Positions 17,844-27,128 of a DNA stretch of 56,920 nucleotides are shown one piece after another. The notes below the pieces were generated by a model. It made no database searches. It had not been told where the DNA came from and saw nothing but the letters and a program-made list of their open reading frames with translations. Position 1 is the stretch's first letter. The number at the start of each line of letters is the position of its first letter. The stretch comes from Lachnospiraceae bacterium (GTDB lineage: Bacteria; Bacillota; Clostridia; Lachnospirales; Lachnospiraceae). The position numbers and the translations under genes are program-made. The DNA lies in the NCBI GenBank assembly GCA_030526195.1, contig JAUNDG010000009.1:1-56920 (forward strand). Reading direction: 5' to 3'.

Positions 17844-19262
17844 TTAACGCTTACCTTCCCGGCACTTATCGAGGAACCGGCGAATAAAGTTCGGATTGGA
17901 GCGGAAGTAAAGGTGCGGGAAGCCCGCTTCCAGGGTGTCGGTCCCGTTCATACAGGCCCAGGACCGGCCGCTTAATTTAAGCGCCTTCGCATCCTCTCCG
18001 TTTTGTTCACTGTCATAATAATGGAACTCATGGCCCCGGGCTCTTTCACCCGGCTTGCCGTAGAGCTGCTCTTTCTGAAGTTCCAGCGTCACGTAACCGA
18101 AGCGCTGCAGCCGGCCGGTGTAGGCCGCTGAGGCATCGATGACACCGGCCATCGGAAATGGCTTTCTGTCCACATCCTCGATCTCCCGATGGAGATACAG
18201 GAAACCGCCGCATTCCGCGATGGTGGGCAGACCGCCTTCGACCGCTGCCTTCACACTCTCCCGCATGGTGACGTTGCGGCTTAGGATCTCTGTGTAGAGT
18301 TCCGGATAACCGCCGCCAAAGTAGAGGCCGTCCACATCCGGCAGTGTCTCATCCCGCATGGGTGAAAACGGCACAAGCTCAGCCCCCATTTCCTTCAGAA
18401 GATCGAAATTATCTTCATAATAGAAGCAGAAGGCTTCATCCCGGGCCACCCCGATACGAAGCGGCGCTTCTGAAGAGCCATTTTCGGAAATGGATGTCCC
18501 GTCTGCGGAAGACTCATTTTCTGAATGAATCTGCGAACTCATCCTCGGGCAATTGTCTGTTTCCGGGATATCCCCGGCCTCCCGGGCCAGAGCCAGAATC
18601 CCTTCAAGATCCACGGTTTTGGCAATGGTATCCCCCACCGCCTCCAGCTGGGCCTTGATATCCTTAAGTTCCTGTGGTGTCACGAGTCCCAGGTGACGGC
18701 TTTCCAGATGACCGCTTTCAAGCTTCGGGACATAACCCAGAACCTTTAAGCCGGTCTCCTTTTCCACCGCCTCCTTCATACCGGGATAGGCCATGGCACT
18801 CACCTGATTAAGGATCACTCCCTTGATGGGGGCTTCCGGCCGGAGAGCCTGCATGCCCTTTAAAAGAGCCGCGGCCGTAAGGGCCATGCCCCGGGCATTT
18901 AAGACCACAATGACCGGTGTGCGGGTGAGCACGGAAACCTCATAGGAAGAGGCCTGGGTGGTGTTGAAACCGGCCCCGTCGTAATACCCCATGACGCCCT
19001 CGATGACGGACAAATCCGCCCCTTTGGCCTGACGACCGATGATGACGGGCAGGTCCGCCGGATCCGCCAGGAAGCTGTCCAGATTTCGGCTGGGGATGCC
19101 CAGCACCGTCCGATGGAACATGGGATCGATGTAATCCGGCCCCACTTTAAAGGACGTCAGGGTCAGACCCATTTTCTGAAATGCTGCCAGAAGACCGCAG
19201 GTAATAAGGGTCTTGCCGCTGCCGCTGGCCGCCGCTGTCAGCATAATACGGGGATAGTTCAT
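17844..19262 (-). CDS. cbiA: Cobyrinate a,c-diamide synthase
   Basis: CbiA amidates the a and c carboxylates of cobyrinate. It has an N-terminal P-loop domain (TAAASGSGKTLITCGL; KVGPDYIDPMFH; IEGVMGYYDG) and a C-terminal glutaminase domain with the nucleophile in ECGGFLYL and the histidine in ARGHEFHYYD. The 472 residues include an unusual Ser/Glu/Asn-rich insertion at about 233-267, at the domain border, which twice encodes S-E-N from TCNGAAAATG-like DNA. ATG 19262 overlaps the stop of the upstream fusion gene as ATGA. Confidence 0.95.
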   Translation of the reverse strand: MNYPRIMLTAAASGSGKTLITCGLLAAFQKMGLTLTSFKVGPDYIDPMFHRTVLGIPSRNLDSFLADPADLPVIIGRQAKGADLSVIEGVMGYYDGAGFNTTQASSYEVSVLTRTPVIVVLNARGMALTAAALLKGMQALRPEAPIKGVILNQVSAMAYPGMKEAVEKETGLKVLGYVPKLESGHLESRHLGLVTPQELKDIKAQLEAVGDTIAKTVDLEGILALAREAGDIPETDNCPRMSSQIHSENESSADGTSISENGSSEAPLRIGVARDEAFCFYYEDNFDLLKEMGAELVPFSPMRDETLPDVDGLYFGGGYPELYTEILSRNVTMRESVKAAVEGGLPTIAECGGFLYLHREIEDVDRKPFPMAGVIDASAAYTGRLQRFGYVTLELQKEQLYGKPGERARGHEFHYYDSEQNGEDAKALKLSGRSWACMNGTDTLEAGFPHLYFRSNPNFIRRFLDKCREGKR

Positions 19263-21397
19263 GCCTCTTCTCCAAAATTAAAACTCATAATGTAGACCGG
19301 GTTGCCGCCCATCATGAGGTGATAGGGGCCGGCCTTCTTGTCAACGGCTGACTGAAGGGAGACGATCTCCACATCCTTCACCCGTTTGTCCTTGCAGATC
19401 TCAGTCATTTCCGCCACCGTTTCCAGTGTGATGGCGGTGATCACCACCCGCATGCGGGGATTCTTGGCGTAAAGCACGTCAAGCACCTCCATCATGTGAC
19501 CGGTGCTGCCGCCGATAAAGGCGTGGGTCGGTGCCGGCAGTTCTTCAAGCCCGTCGGGAGCGGTGCCCCGGATGACCGTCAGATTGGAAAGACCGAAATT
19601 CTTCTTGTTTTCCTCACATAAAGCGGCGGCTTCTTCCTTCTTCTCGATGGCATAGACATGGCCCTCGGGCGCGCGGAGCGCACACTCAATGGAGACGGAA
19701 CCGGTACCGGCCCCGATGTCATAAATGACAGAGTCGGCGTAGAGCCCCATTTTTGTCAGGGAGACCGCCCGGATCTCCGCCTTCGTCATAGGGGCTTTGC
19801 CGCGGATAAAGGCCTCATCCGGCAGACCGTGGGTGGTCATGGCCGGTCTGGCCTCATCATTTAAGATAATCGCCGCACTCACGCCATCGGCGGTGTAGGC
19901 TGTCATATCCCTCACCAGAGCGCGGGTGATGCTTTCGTTGTCATAACTTAAGTTGGACCCGATGATGATGGTGGTCTCACCAAGACCGCAGGCCACAAGC
20001 TCGGTGCAAAGCTCGCCGATGCCGGTTTTTCCGCCCACCAGAGCGAAAACCTTCCGGTTGTGGCGCACCGCATGGGCTGCGTTCATGGCCCGTCCGTGGA
20101 CGGAAATAAGACACATATCATCCCAGGAAATGCCCGCCTTCGCCGCCAGGTAGCTCACGGTAGAAGCACCGGGCAGAATGGTCACATCGTAATCCGCCAG
20201 CGTATCCGCCAGCTTCCGGGCCCCGCTGTAAAAACCGGTATCGCCGGACAGCAGCACCGTCACCAGTTTGGCCTCACTCTCATCGATGGCTGCCTTGATG
20301 ACCTTAGGCATGTAAGCCGACACCGTTTTCGCCGTCGGCCGCATCTTGTCGCTGACAGAAGCCAGCATCCGATCGGCACCGATCAGCAAATCGGCCTCTC
20401 TCACAGCCCGCTGCACATCCCCTGTCATACCGTCCCAACTGCCCATGCCGATCCCCGCCAGGATCACCCGGCGCGTGGCATCCGTAGTTGTCAATGCGGC
20501 ACCGATTTTAGCAGATGCCGAAGCATTTCCGTCTGAGGCCGCTGAAATCGGAGCCGCAACCGCTGTCTGATCTGCAGAACCGGTTTCAGCCGACGCCGCG
20601 ACATTTTCGTCCGAAGTCGCTGAAAGCGGTGCGGTTGCTGACTCAGCCGTCAGGCCGAGCGCCCGCAGAATCCCGGCCTCATCAAGCCCCATTTCCTCAG
20701 GACGTCTGATGAGCACCGTCTCCATATCGCAGGCCACTGCCGATCGCAGTTTCTCCGGGAATCCCCCGGTGGGACCGGATTCCTTAGTCACCAGGAAAGC
20801 CGCACCGGTCTGGGTAAACATCGCCGTGTTGAGTGCCTCCGAAAATGGCCCCTGCATGGCAATGATCTGTTTCTTCTTTAGCCCGGCCTTGAGGCACAGG
20901 TCAAGTGATGCCTCATCCGGCAGAACCCGGGCGATGATCCGCTCCGGTTCCCCGAGAGCCTCGGCAAAACGGCCGATCTCCTTACTGCCGGTGGATACAA
21001 AGACAAGACCACTCTTGCCCCTGAGATACGCCGCCGCCTCAACCGCCGAATCCACGGTGTGGACCCGGGCGCCGGGGGCGATGGTGTCGGACACCGGTCT
21101 TAACAGACGCAGATACGGCACACCCGCCTTCCCGCAGGCCGCTTTAATGTTGGCCGACACCTCCACCGCATAGGGATGGGTGGCATCCACCACATGGTCA
21201 AAGCCCTGCTGCATGAGAGTCACCATGGCATTTTCGTCCAGGCGCCCCGTCAGGACCTTCAGATTTTCATGTTGATCAACCAGTTCCTCACCGTAGGCCG
21301 TGGCCACACAGGCTGTGACGCAAAAGCCCGCCCGTGACAGGCGCTCCGCCAGAAGGCGGCCGTCCTCGGTGCCGGAAAAGATGAGTACATCAGACAT
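19259..21397 (-). CDS. cbiJET: CbiJ-CbiE-CbiT fusion: cobalt-precorrin-6A reductase and C5/C15-methyltransferase/decarboxylase
   Basis: One 712-residue chain covers three steps. Residues 1-250 are CbiJ (FSGTEDGRLLAERL; VDATHPYAVEVSANI), an NAD(P)H reductase. Residues 313-510 are CbiE (VILAGIGMGSWDGMT; LLSGDTGFYSGA), the C5 methylase. Residues 520-712 are CbiT (IYDIGAGTGSVSIECAL; AFIGGSTGHMMEV), which methylates C15 and removes the C12 acetate carboxyl. CbiE-CbiT fusions are common (CobL); adding CbiJ at the front is less so. The CbiJ-CbiE linker (about 255-310) is an Ala/Ser/Thr-rich, imperfect double repeat with S-D-E-N and S-D-G-N in matching places. It overlaps cbiH by eight bases upstream and cbiA by four downstream. 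Confidence 0.94.
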   Translation of the reverse strand: MSDVLIFSGTEDGRLLAERLSRAGFCVTACVATAYGEELVDQHENLKVLTGRLDENAMVTLMQQGFDHVVDATHPYAVEVSANIKAACGKAGVPYLRLLRPVSDTIAPGARVHTVDSAVEAAAYLRGKSGLVFVSTGSKEIGRFAEALGEPERIIARVLPDEASLDLCLKAGLKKKQIIAMQGPFSEALNTAMFTQTGAAFLVTKESGPTGGFPEKLRSAVACDMETVLIRRPEEMGLDEAGILRALGLTAESATAPLSATSDENVAASAETGSADQTAVAAPISAASDGNASASAKIGAALTTTDATRRVILAGIGMGSWDGMTGDVQRAVREADLLIGADRMLASVSDKMRPTAKTVSAYMPKVIKAAIDESEAKLVTVLLSGDTGFYSGARKLADTLADYDVTILPGASTVSYLAAKAGISWDDMCLISVHGRAMNAAHAVRHNRKVFALVGGKTGIGELCTELVACGLGETTIIIGSNLSYDNESITRALVRDMTAYTADGVSAAIILNDEARPAMTTHGLPDEAFIRGKAPMTKAEIRAVSLTKMGLYADSVIYDIGAGTGSVSIECALRAPEGHVYAIEKKEEAAALCEENKKNFGLSNLTVIRGTAPDGLEELPAPTHAFIGGSTGHMMEVLDVLYAKNPRMRVVITAITLETVAEMTEICKDKRVKDVEIVSLQSAVDKKAGPYHLMMGGNPVYIMSFNFGEEA

Positions 21398-22121
21398 CGC
21401 GATAACCTCTGGGTGTCACCATATGGCCCCGGACCACCTTGGTGGCCTGGTTGCCGACAAAGACTGTTGTGAACATATCAACTTCTGTGTTGCGCAGCTC
21501 GCCGAGGGTCATCACCTCAAAGGCTTCCCCTTCACGGCCGATGTTACGCACAAGACCGCAGATGGTCTCCGGCTTTTTGCCGGTCATCAGGATGTCGCAG
21601 GCCTTCTGCAGATAGTCATGACGCTTCTTGCTGGAGGGATTGTAGATGGCCACGCACAGGTCACCGTCGGCAGCGGCTTTCAGACGCGCTTCGATGGTTT
21701 CCCAGGCTGTCAGAAGATCGCTTAAGGAAATGACGGCGAAGTCATGACCCAGCGGAGCGCCCAGAACTGCGCCGCCGCTTAAAGCAGCGGTGACACCCGG
21801 GATAATCTCCAGTTCCACATCCGGATGCTCTTCGCCGATCTCATACATCAGCCCGGCCATGCCGTAAACGCCGGCATCACCGGAGCAGATCATGGCTGTG
21901 GTATGGCCCTTTTCGGCCTCCTCAAAGCACAGACGGCAGCGATCCACTTCCTTTTTCATGCTGGTGGTCAGGTAGTTTTTCCCTGTGAAATGATCCTTGA
22001 TGAGGTCCACATACACGCTGTAACCCACAATAGTGTCGCAGGCATTGAGTGCGTTGACCGCACGGATCGTCATATCGTCATAAGCACCGGGGCCAAGGCC
22101 CACTACATAAATTTTAGCCAA
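21390..22121 (-). CDS. cbiH: Cobalt-precorrin-3 C17-methyltransferase
   Basis: CbiH methylates C17 and contracts the ring. The 243 residues start KIYVVGLGPGAYDDMTIRA and contain ICSGDAGVYGMAGL, PGVTAALSGGAVLGAPLGHDFAVISLSD and AIYNPSSKKR, which fix the CbiH/CobJ assignment. There is no in-frame ATG close to the family start. I choose TTG 22121 (MAKIYVVG) because GGAG lies eight bases upstream and it overlaps the cbiG stop by eight bases. A longer frame into cbiG is open but shows no homology. Confidence 0.93.
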   Translation of the reverse strand: MAKIYVVGLGPGAYDDMTIRAVNALNACDTIVGYSVYVDLIKDHFTGKNYLTTSMKKEVDRCRLCFEEAEKGHTTAMICSGDAGVYGMAGLMYEIGEEHPDVELEIIPGVTAALSGGAVLGAPLGHDFAVISLSDLLTAWETIEARLKAAADGDLCVAIYNPSSKKRHDYLQKACDILMTGKKPETICGLVRNIGREGEAFEVMTLGELRNTEVDMFTTVFVGNQATKVVRGHMVTPRGYRDV

Positions 22122-23328
22122 AATGAAGACTCCTTTCGATACGGACGAGAGCCGCTGTGGTCCCGTCGATAATGGTTTTTTCAAGCAGCAGCCGGGCATT
22201 TTTGCCGAGGCGTTCCGCCGCATAAAGGGCGGCCCGTTCGCTGACATTATCAATGCCGGTCACTGAACTGACAAAGGCCGAGGATGAACTGGTGGTCTTA
22301 ATGGTGGCCAGTTCGGCGGCCGAATAAAATGCGGTTGTGACAGCCCGGCCCTTTTTATCCGCCTGCCAGGCATCGGCGGTGGCCAGAAGCCCCTCTTCAT
22401 GGGCTTTCAGGTCAATGGAAGCAATGGCAAGCAAGGCTTCCGGCGGCACAGCCACCATGGCAAAAGCCTTGTGCAAAGCCCCGTCGATCACCTCTTTTGC
22501 CGTGCCCTTTCGACAGCCGGCCCCCGCCACAATGCGCTGCGGGATGAGGTGCAGGGTCGATTTGGCAAAACCGGCCTTAACAGGATCATACCCCACATAA
22601 ATGCCGAAATCGGGCCGTTCATCGATCGTTTCCGCCGGGGTTTCCTTTGCATCTGCCGGGTTCGCCTGCGCCCCCGCCGGGGTTTCCTTTGCGGAAATGG
22701 CGCTGCCGGGAGCCTCATTTTCTAAAAGCTCAGCTCCGGCATTCATCGGCTGCGGGACAAGGGAGATGCCCTTCGGGATGTCCCCCTCCACCGGCTCATC
22801 GGATAAGAGCGCAATGGGCTGCCCGTCAAGATAGGCCGATTCGATGACCTTGGCCATCTTAAGATCAGTGATGTACAGAGCATTGTCCTGCGCCCACACA
22901 TCCACCGCCAGTTTTTTGTTGGAATCGGAAGCCGTGGTCACCACCGGGGTGGCCCCGATAAGAGGCGCGATCCTGTTGGTCCAGGCATTGGCGCCGCCCA
23001 GGTGCCCCGACAACAGCGCGATCACGAAATGCGCCGCATCGTCGATCACCAGCACCGCCGGGTCTTTGGCCTTGTTCACCAGGTACGGGGCGATGGCCCG
23101 CACCGCGATGCCGGAAGCGCCGATATAAATGAGCACGTCTTCTTCATAAAAATGGTCCGCCGTCCACCCTTTCATTGTGGTCCTGTCCATATCGACGGCT
23201 GCCCGTTCGTTGGTGGTGGCCAGGCTGATGCTCAGGTCATCGCCCGCCTCCCCCAGCGCGGCCGCTATGGTTTTAGCCAGTGCCGCGCCTTTACAGCTAA
23301 AGGACAGGATCGCCAGACGGGTCGCCAT
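22114..23328 (-). CDS. cbiG: Cobalt-precorrin-5A hydrolase
   Basis: CbiG opens the delta-lactone of cobalt-precorrin-5A and releases acetaldehyde. The 404-residue chain has the N-terminal domain (IYIGASGIAVRAIAPYL; ALLSGHLGGANAWT) and the C-terminal domain (VAGAGCRKGTAKEVIDGAL; IASIDLKAHEEGLL; FVSSVTGIDNVSERAAL). Between them, near residue 205-250, is an Ala/Pro/Glu-rich insertion with two K-E-T-P-A repeats and one L-E-N-E encoded by GAAAATGAG. ATG 23328 follows the cbiF stop as TGATATG. Confidence 0.94.
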   Translation of the reverse strand: MATRLAILSFSCKGAALAKTIAAALGEAGDDLSISLATTNERAAVDMDRTTMKGWTADHFYEEDVLIYIGASGIAVRAIAPYLVNKAKDPAVLVIDDAAHFVIALLSGHLGGANAWTNRIAPLIGATPVVTTASDSNKKLAVDVWAQDNALYITDLKMAKVIESAYLDGQPIALLSDEPVEGDIPKGISLVPQPMNAGAELLENEAPGSAISAKETPAGAQANPADAKETPAETIDERPDFGIYVGYDPVKAGFAKSTLHLIPQRIVAGAGCRKGTAKEVIDGALHKAFAMVAVPPEALLAIASIDLKAHEEGLLATADAWQADKKGRAVTTAFYSAAELATIKTTSSSSAFVSSVTGIDNVSERAALYAAERLGKNARLLLEKTIIDGTTAALVRIERSLHFG

Positions 23329-23329
23329 A

Positions 23330-24100
23330 TCAGGCCTTTTCCGGTTCTGTGGCTTCGCGGAACAAAGTGGTGAAGGACGGATCGTACAGCTTGGAACGTT
23401 CCGGAACGGTACCTGCCACCACGTCGCCCACAATGATCAGGGCTGTGTTCTTGATACCGGCATTGGCGGCTGTTTCAGCCAGGGAGCCCACGTTGCAGTG
23501 GAACACCTGCTGTTCCGGCCATGTGGCTTTGTAAACGATGGCGGCCGGTGTCTCGGCGCTGTAACCGCCGGCGATGAGTTCGGCAGACAGCTCTGTCAGA
23601 AGGCCGGTGGACAGGAAAATGACCATCGTGGTGTGATGTTCGGCAAAGGAGCGGATGCTTTCCTTATCCGGCACCGGTGTGCGGCCCGGCATACGGGTGA
23701 TAACCACGCTCTGGGAGATACCCGGCCGTGTGTATTCCAGCTGCAGAGCGGCAGCCGCACCACAGAAGGCGCTGACACCCGGTGTGTTCCGATAGGCGAT
23801 CCCCAGTTCATCCAGCTGGATCATCTGTTCCTGGATGGCGCCATAGAGACAGGGATCGCCGCTGTGGAGACGGACTGTCTTCTTGCCGTCCTTTTCGGCG
23901 GCCTTGATCACGTCAAGCACCTCCTCCAGCGTCATTTTCGCGCTGTCATAAAGCGCGCAATCTTCACGGCAGTTCTTCAGGATCGCCGGGTTCACCAGGG
24001 AACCGGCATAGATCACAACATCTGCCTCATTTAATAATTTCACACCTCTGAGTGTAATAAGATCTTCTGCGCCACAGCCGGCACCGACAAAATCTACCAT
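23330..24100 (-). CDS. cbiF: Cobalt-precorrin-4 C11-methyltransferase
   Basis: CbiF methylates C11. The 256 residues begin VDFVGAGCGAEDLITLRG and include YAGSLVNPAIL, RLHSGDPCLYGAIQEQM, the motif NTPGVSAFCGAAAAL, and VYKATWPEQ, the typical order for CbiF/CobM. It is separated by four bases from cobC upstream and is directly coupled to cbiG downstream. Confidence 0.95.
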   Translation of the reverse strand: MVDFVGAGCGAEDLITLRGVKLLNEADVVIYAGSLVNPAILKNCREDCALYDSAKMTLEEVLDVIKAAEKDGKKTVRLHSGDPCLYGAIQEQMIQLDELGIAYRNTPGVSAFCGAAAALQLEYTRPGISQSVVITRMPGRTPVPDKESIRSFAEHHTTMVIFLSTGLLTELSAELIAGGYSAETPAAIVYKATWPEQQVFHCNVGSLAETAANAGIKNTALIIVGDVVAGTVPERSKLYDPSFTTLFREATEPEKA

Positions 24101-24104
24101 AGTC

Positions 24105-24839
24105 TTAATCCTCCCGATAGGTTTTTAAATTCCGAAGCACCACCGGGTACGTCTCGTCCCAGTCCGCTTCCAGCAGGGCCCCGTTGGGCCTCTGATAATC
24201 ATAGTAGCCCAGCTTCTGCTCGTCGTACCGCTCCAGAATACTCATGATGGAGCCGCCGTGCACAACGAACACCGCTGCCTTTGTGTTGCTCTTTTTTATC
24301 GCTTCCAGACTTTCATCGAAAGCCCGGCAAATGCGTGCTTTAAAGTGGTCAAGCCCCTCCCCTTCCGGAAATGGCTTTGCGCCGCCGGCCTCGAGCCAGT
24401 CGGCATACACCGGATCGTCCTTGAGTTCCTCGTAGTTTTTGTACTCGAAACGCCCGAAGTCATATTCCCGCAGGTCCGCCATCTCAAGAAAATGGTGCTC
24501 CGGGAAGAGGATCGCCGCCGTTTCCCGGCAACGCCTCATGGGGCTTGTCACAATTCTCAAATCCGATAAATCGGATGCCTGTCCTTTACTTTTTTCCGCC
24601 GGACAAGTCACCCGGCTGAGGCTCTCATCCGCGGAACCCCTTGCCTGTCCGCCCGGACGCGCCCCGGTTTCCGCACCGACGACACTGCTCAGAATCGGCA
24701 GAGACAATCTCCGCATATATGCGCCGAGCTGTCGGATCATGGCCTCGCCCGCCGGGCTTAACCCCTCATCCGTCCGGCCGATGTACCGGTGTTCTTCATT
24801 GCCCGGTGTTTTGCCGTGCCGGATGAAATAAAGCTTCAT
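24105..24839 (-). CDS. cobC: Alpha-ribazole phosphatase family protein
   Basis: CobC removes the phosphate of the nucleotide loop, or of alpha-ribazole phosphate. The 244 residues begin KLYFIRHGKTPGNEEHRYIGRTD with the phospho-accepting histidine in RHG, and carry the second histidine in FVVHGGSIMSIL. Residues 55-93 are an insertion rich in Gly, Ala, Ser and Lys before the SPMRRCRETA motif; normal members go straight to it. ATG 24839 overlaps the cbiD stop as ATGA. Phosphoglycerate mutase-like enzymes share the fold; the operon makes CobC the likely identity. Confidence 0.88.
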   Translation of the reverse strand: MKLYFIRHGKTPGNEEHRYIGRTDEGLSPAGEAMIRQLGAYMRRLSLPILSSVVGAETGARPGGQARGSADESLSRVTCPAEKSKGQASDLSDLRIVTSPMRRCRETAAILFPEHHFLEMADLREYDFGRFEYKNYEELKDDPVYADWLEAGGAKPFPEGEGLDHFKARICRAFDESLEAIKKSNTKAAVFVVHGGSIMSILERYDEQKLGYYDYQRPNGALLEADWDETYPVVLRNLKTYRED

Positions 24840-26008
24840 GAGGCACCGTCCTTTCGATACAGGTCAAGGAGCGCATCCGCTCCCGCTGTTTTCCCGAGAA
24901 CCCCGTATTCCTTTGAGAACATGATCACCTCGATACGGAGGCCCTCCCAGGCCCGCCGGTTAAGGTTCGTGTCGATCTTCTTCATGACGATGGCGCAGAC
25001 CGGCTCGATCATCCCCCATTTTTCAAGGGATGCCAGGGCGTCATCCGTGGTGATGCAGGTGAGAAGCTCCCGGCACATCTCCAGGGTGCCGCCGGCTTCG
25101 ATGAGGGCCGCCGTCAGCACCTCCATGCGGCAGTCCGCATAGCGGGAATGGGTGTTCATCACCCCGGCAGCGATCTTCACCAGCTTGCCGATGTGGCCGA
25201 TGAATAACATTTTCTCAAGGCGGAACTCATAGGCCATATCCACGGTCTGACCGACGAAATTGCTGCATTTGACACAGTCATCCAGCTCGATGCCCCAGGT
25301 GTCATTGGCAAAATCCCGGCCGTAATTACCAGGCGCCACCAGCAAATGCTTCCGGCCGTCCGCCAGGCGGAAGGCCATCTCGGTGTGAATGGTCTTCACC
25401 AGAGCTTCCTCGCTCATGGGCTCCACGATACCGCTGGTGCCCAGGATGGAGATACCGCCCAGGATCCCGAGACGGGGATTGAAGGTCTTTTCCGCGATCG
25501 CCTCACCCTCCGGCACACTGATGACAATTTTCAGCGGCCGGGTGCAGCCGTATTTAGCCGCCACACGGCGCACATTGTCGAAGATCATGCTGCGGGGCAC
25601 CTTGTTGATGGCAGGATCTCCGATGGCCTGTTCCAGACCTTTTTTCGTGATCCGCCCCACGCCGGGCCCGCCGGTGAGGATAAGATTCCCCTGCCGCCAA
25701 CGGTCGTCATAAGCAGCGGGATCTTCATTGGAGAAGCCCACCGTGGCCTCGATGAGGTGGCCGTGGGTGGCGTCCGCATCATCGCCGCCGTCCTTCCGGA
25801 TGGCACAGGTGACGCTGTTCTCCGACCGTCTCACCGCCAGCACCTCAAGGTCAAGGGGCATCCCCTTGGGTGTCATGAGGCTCACGGACTCTGATTCACC
25901 GCCGCCCAGCAGCATGTCCGCTGCCGCTTTGGCCGCCGCTGCGGCACAGCTGCCGGTGGTGTAGCCCAGCCTCATTTTCTTATTATCTTTATAAACAAAT
26001 TGTTCCAA
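24836..26008 (-). CDS. cbiD: Cobalt-precorrin-5B C1-methyltransferase
   Basis: CbiD methylates C1 in the anaerobic pathway. The 390 residues start with KMRLGYTTGSCAAAAAKAA, the family signature, followed by GGPGVGRITKKGL, SVPEGEAIAEKTFNPRLGILGGISILGTSG and GIELDDCVKCSNFVG. It is the first biosynthetic gene after the transporter genes, one base from the ATPase stop. Its presence, with CbiG and CbiK, shows the oxygen-independent route. Confidence 0.96.
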   Translation of the reverse strand: MEQFVYKDNKKMRLGYTTGSCAAAAAKAAADMLLGGGESESVSLMTPKGMPLDLEVLAVRRSENSVTCAIRKDGGDDADATHGHLIEATVGFSNEDPAAYDDRWRQGNLILTGGPGVGRITKKGLEQAIGDPAINKVPRSMIFDNVRRVAAKYGCTRPLKIVISVPEGEAIAEKTFNPRLGILGGISILGTSGIVEPMSEEALVKTIHTEMAFRLADGRKHLLVAPGNYGRDFANDTWGIELDDCVKCSNFVGQTVDMAYEFRLEKMLFIGHIGKLVKIAAGVMNTHSRYADCRMEVLTAALIEAGGTLEMCRELLTCITTDDALASLEKWGMIEPVCAIVMKKIDTNLNRRAWEGLRIEVIMFSKEYGVLGKTAGADALLDLYRKDGAS

Positions 26009-26009
26009 A

Positions 26010-27128
26010 TCAGCTGTCCTCCATAATGAGCGGGCACTCGGTGAAGGCCGGCATCTCTTTGGCTTTTTCCATCAGATCCCGCAGCTTCACCGTCATGGAA
26101 CCTGTTTTCGTGGGGCAGACGATGACGGAACCGCAGGCCTTCATCACCGCCAGAGCTTCCTCGTAGGCTGCCTCACTCATAGGCTCGAAGGGCTCCGCCT
26201 CCACGATCTTTGTCGCCAGGGATCTGGCCACCTGATAATCCGCATCGTTGGGATACAGGATACCCGCGGCGAAAGGAATCCCCATTTTCTGAAGCTGACG
26301 GTAGACGGTGATGCCGCTGCCGCCGGCTGAAATGACGAACACCCGGGGCTCGCCGACCGGCCGGGGGAGTTCCACCGACCCGAAGAGGCGGTTGTAACGC
26401 CCCTCATCCAGGCTGTACAGGTCTTCAACCATGCCGTCCCGGAAGATTTCCTCCGGAGGACCGAAGGCGGCGATCCGATCACCGTGCACACAGATGATCC
26501 GGGATGACACCTTGGCCGCCAGGTCGATCTCATGAAGCGACATGATGACGGTGGTGCCTCGTTCGGCGGACATGCGCCGGAGGATTTCCAGAAGCTCGAT
26601 CTTGTATTTGATATCCAGGAAAGAGGTGGGCTCATCCAGCACCAGGATTTCCGGCTGCTGGCAGATGGCCCGGGCCAGCAGAACACGCTGCCGCTGACCG
26701 TCGCTGATGCCGTCGAAGCTGCGATTGCTGATTTCCAGGATGTTCACATCCTTCATGGCCTCTGTCACGATGGCTTCGTCCTCGTCGGACAAAAGCCCCA
26801 TGCGGCCGGTGTAGGGATAACGGCCGGTGGCCACCACATCCCGGCAGGTCATAAGCTCGGGATTGATGCGGCGGGTCAGGACCACCGCCACCCGCTTGGA
26901 CAGATCCTTGTAGGACATACGTCCCAGCTCGTCTTCACCGATGTGCACCGTGCCGCCGATGGTGGCCAGGTGCCGGGTCAGGCTCTTGAGGATCGTGGAT
27001 TTGCCCGATCCGTTGGGGCCGATCATGGTGATGATCTCTCCGGGCCGGATGGACAGGGAAATATCTTTGATGAGGGCTTTGCCGTTGTAACCGACGGTCA
27101 GCCCTTTGGTTTCAACACTGTAGGACAT
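26010..27128 (-). CDS. ABC transporter ATPase, FecE/BtuD type, with extra C-terminal domain
   Basis: This is the ATPase of a metal-chelate/corrinoid importer. Residues 1-255 hold Walker A GPNGSGKST (38-46), Q-loop region VVLTRRIN, signature SDGQRQRVLLARA (Asp in place of the second Ser/Gly of LSGGQ), Walker B ILVLDEPTS and H-loop SLHEID. Residues 255-372 are an added domain starting EPRVFVISAGGSGITVYRQL and including PNDADYQVARSL, with a Rossmann-like look; typical FecE proteins end at about 255. It overlaps the permease stop by one base (TGATG). A cargo of cobamide, cobinamide or cobalt chelate is inferred from riboswitch control. Confidence 0.92.
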   Translation of the reverse strand: MSYSVETKGLTVGYNGKALIKDISLSIRPGEIITMIGPNGSGKSTILKSLTRHLATIGGTVHIGEDELGRMSYKDLSKRVAVVLTRRINPELMTCRDVVATGRYPYTGRMGLLSDEDEAIVTEAMKDVNILEISNRSFDGISDGQRQRVLLARAICQQPEILVLDEPTSFLDIKYKIELLEILRRMSAERGTTVIMSLHEIDLAAKVSSRIICVHGDRIAAFGPPEEIFRDGMVEDLYSLDEGRYNRLFGSVELPRPVGEPRVFVISAGGSGITVYRQLQKMGIPFAAGILYPNDADYQVARSLATKIVEAEPFEPMSEAAYEEALAVMKACGSVIVCPTKTGSMTVKLRDLMEKAKEMPAFTECPLIMEDS

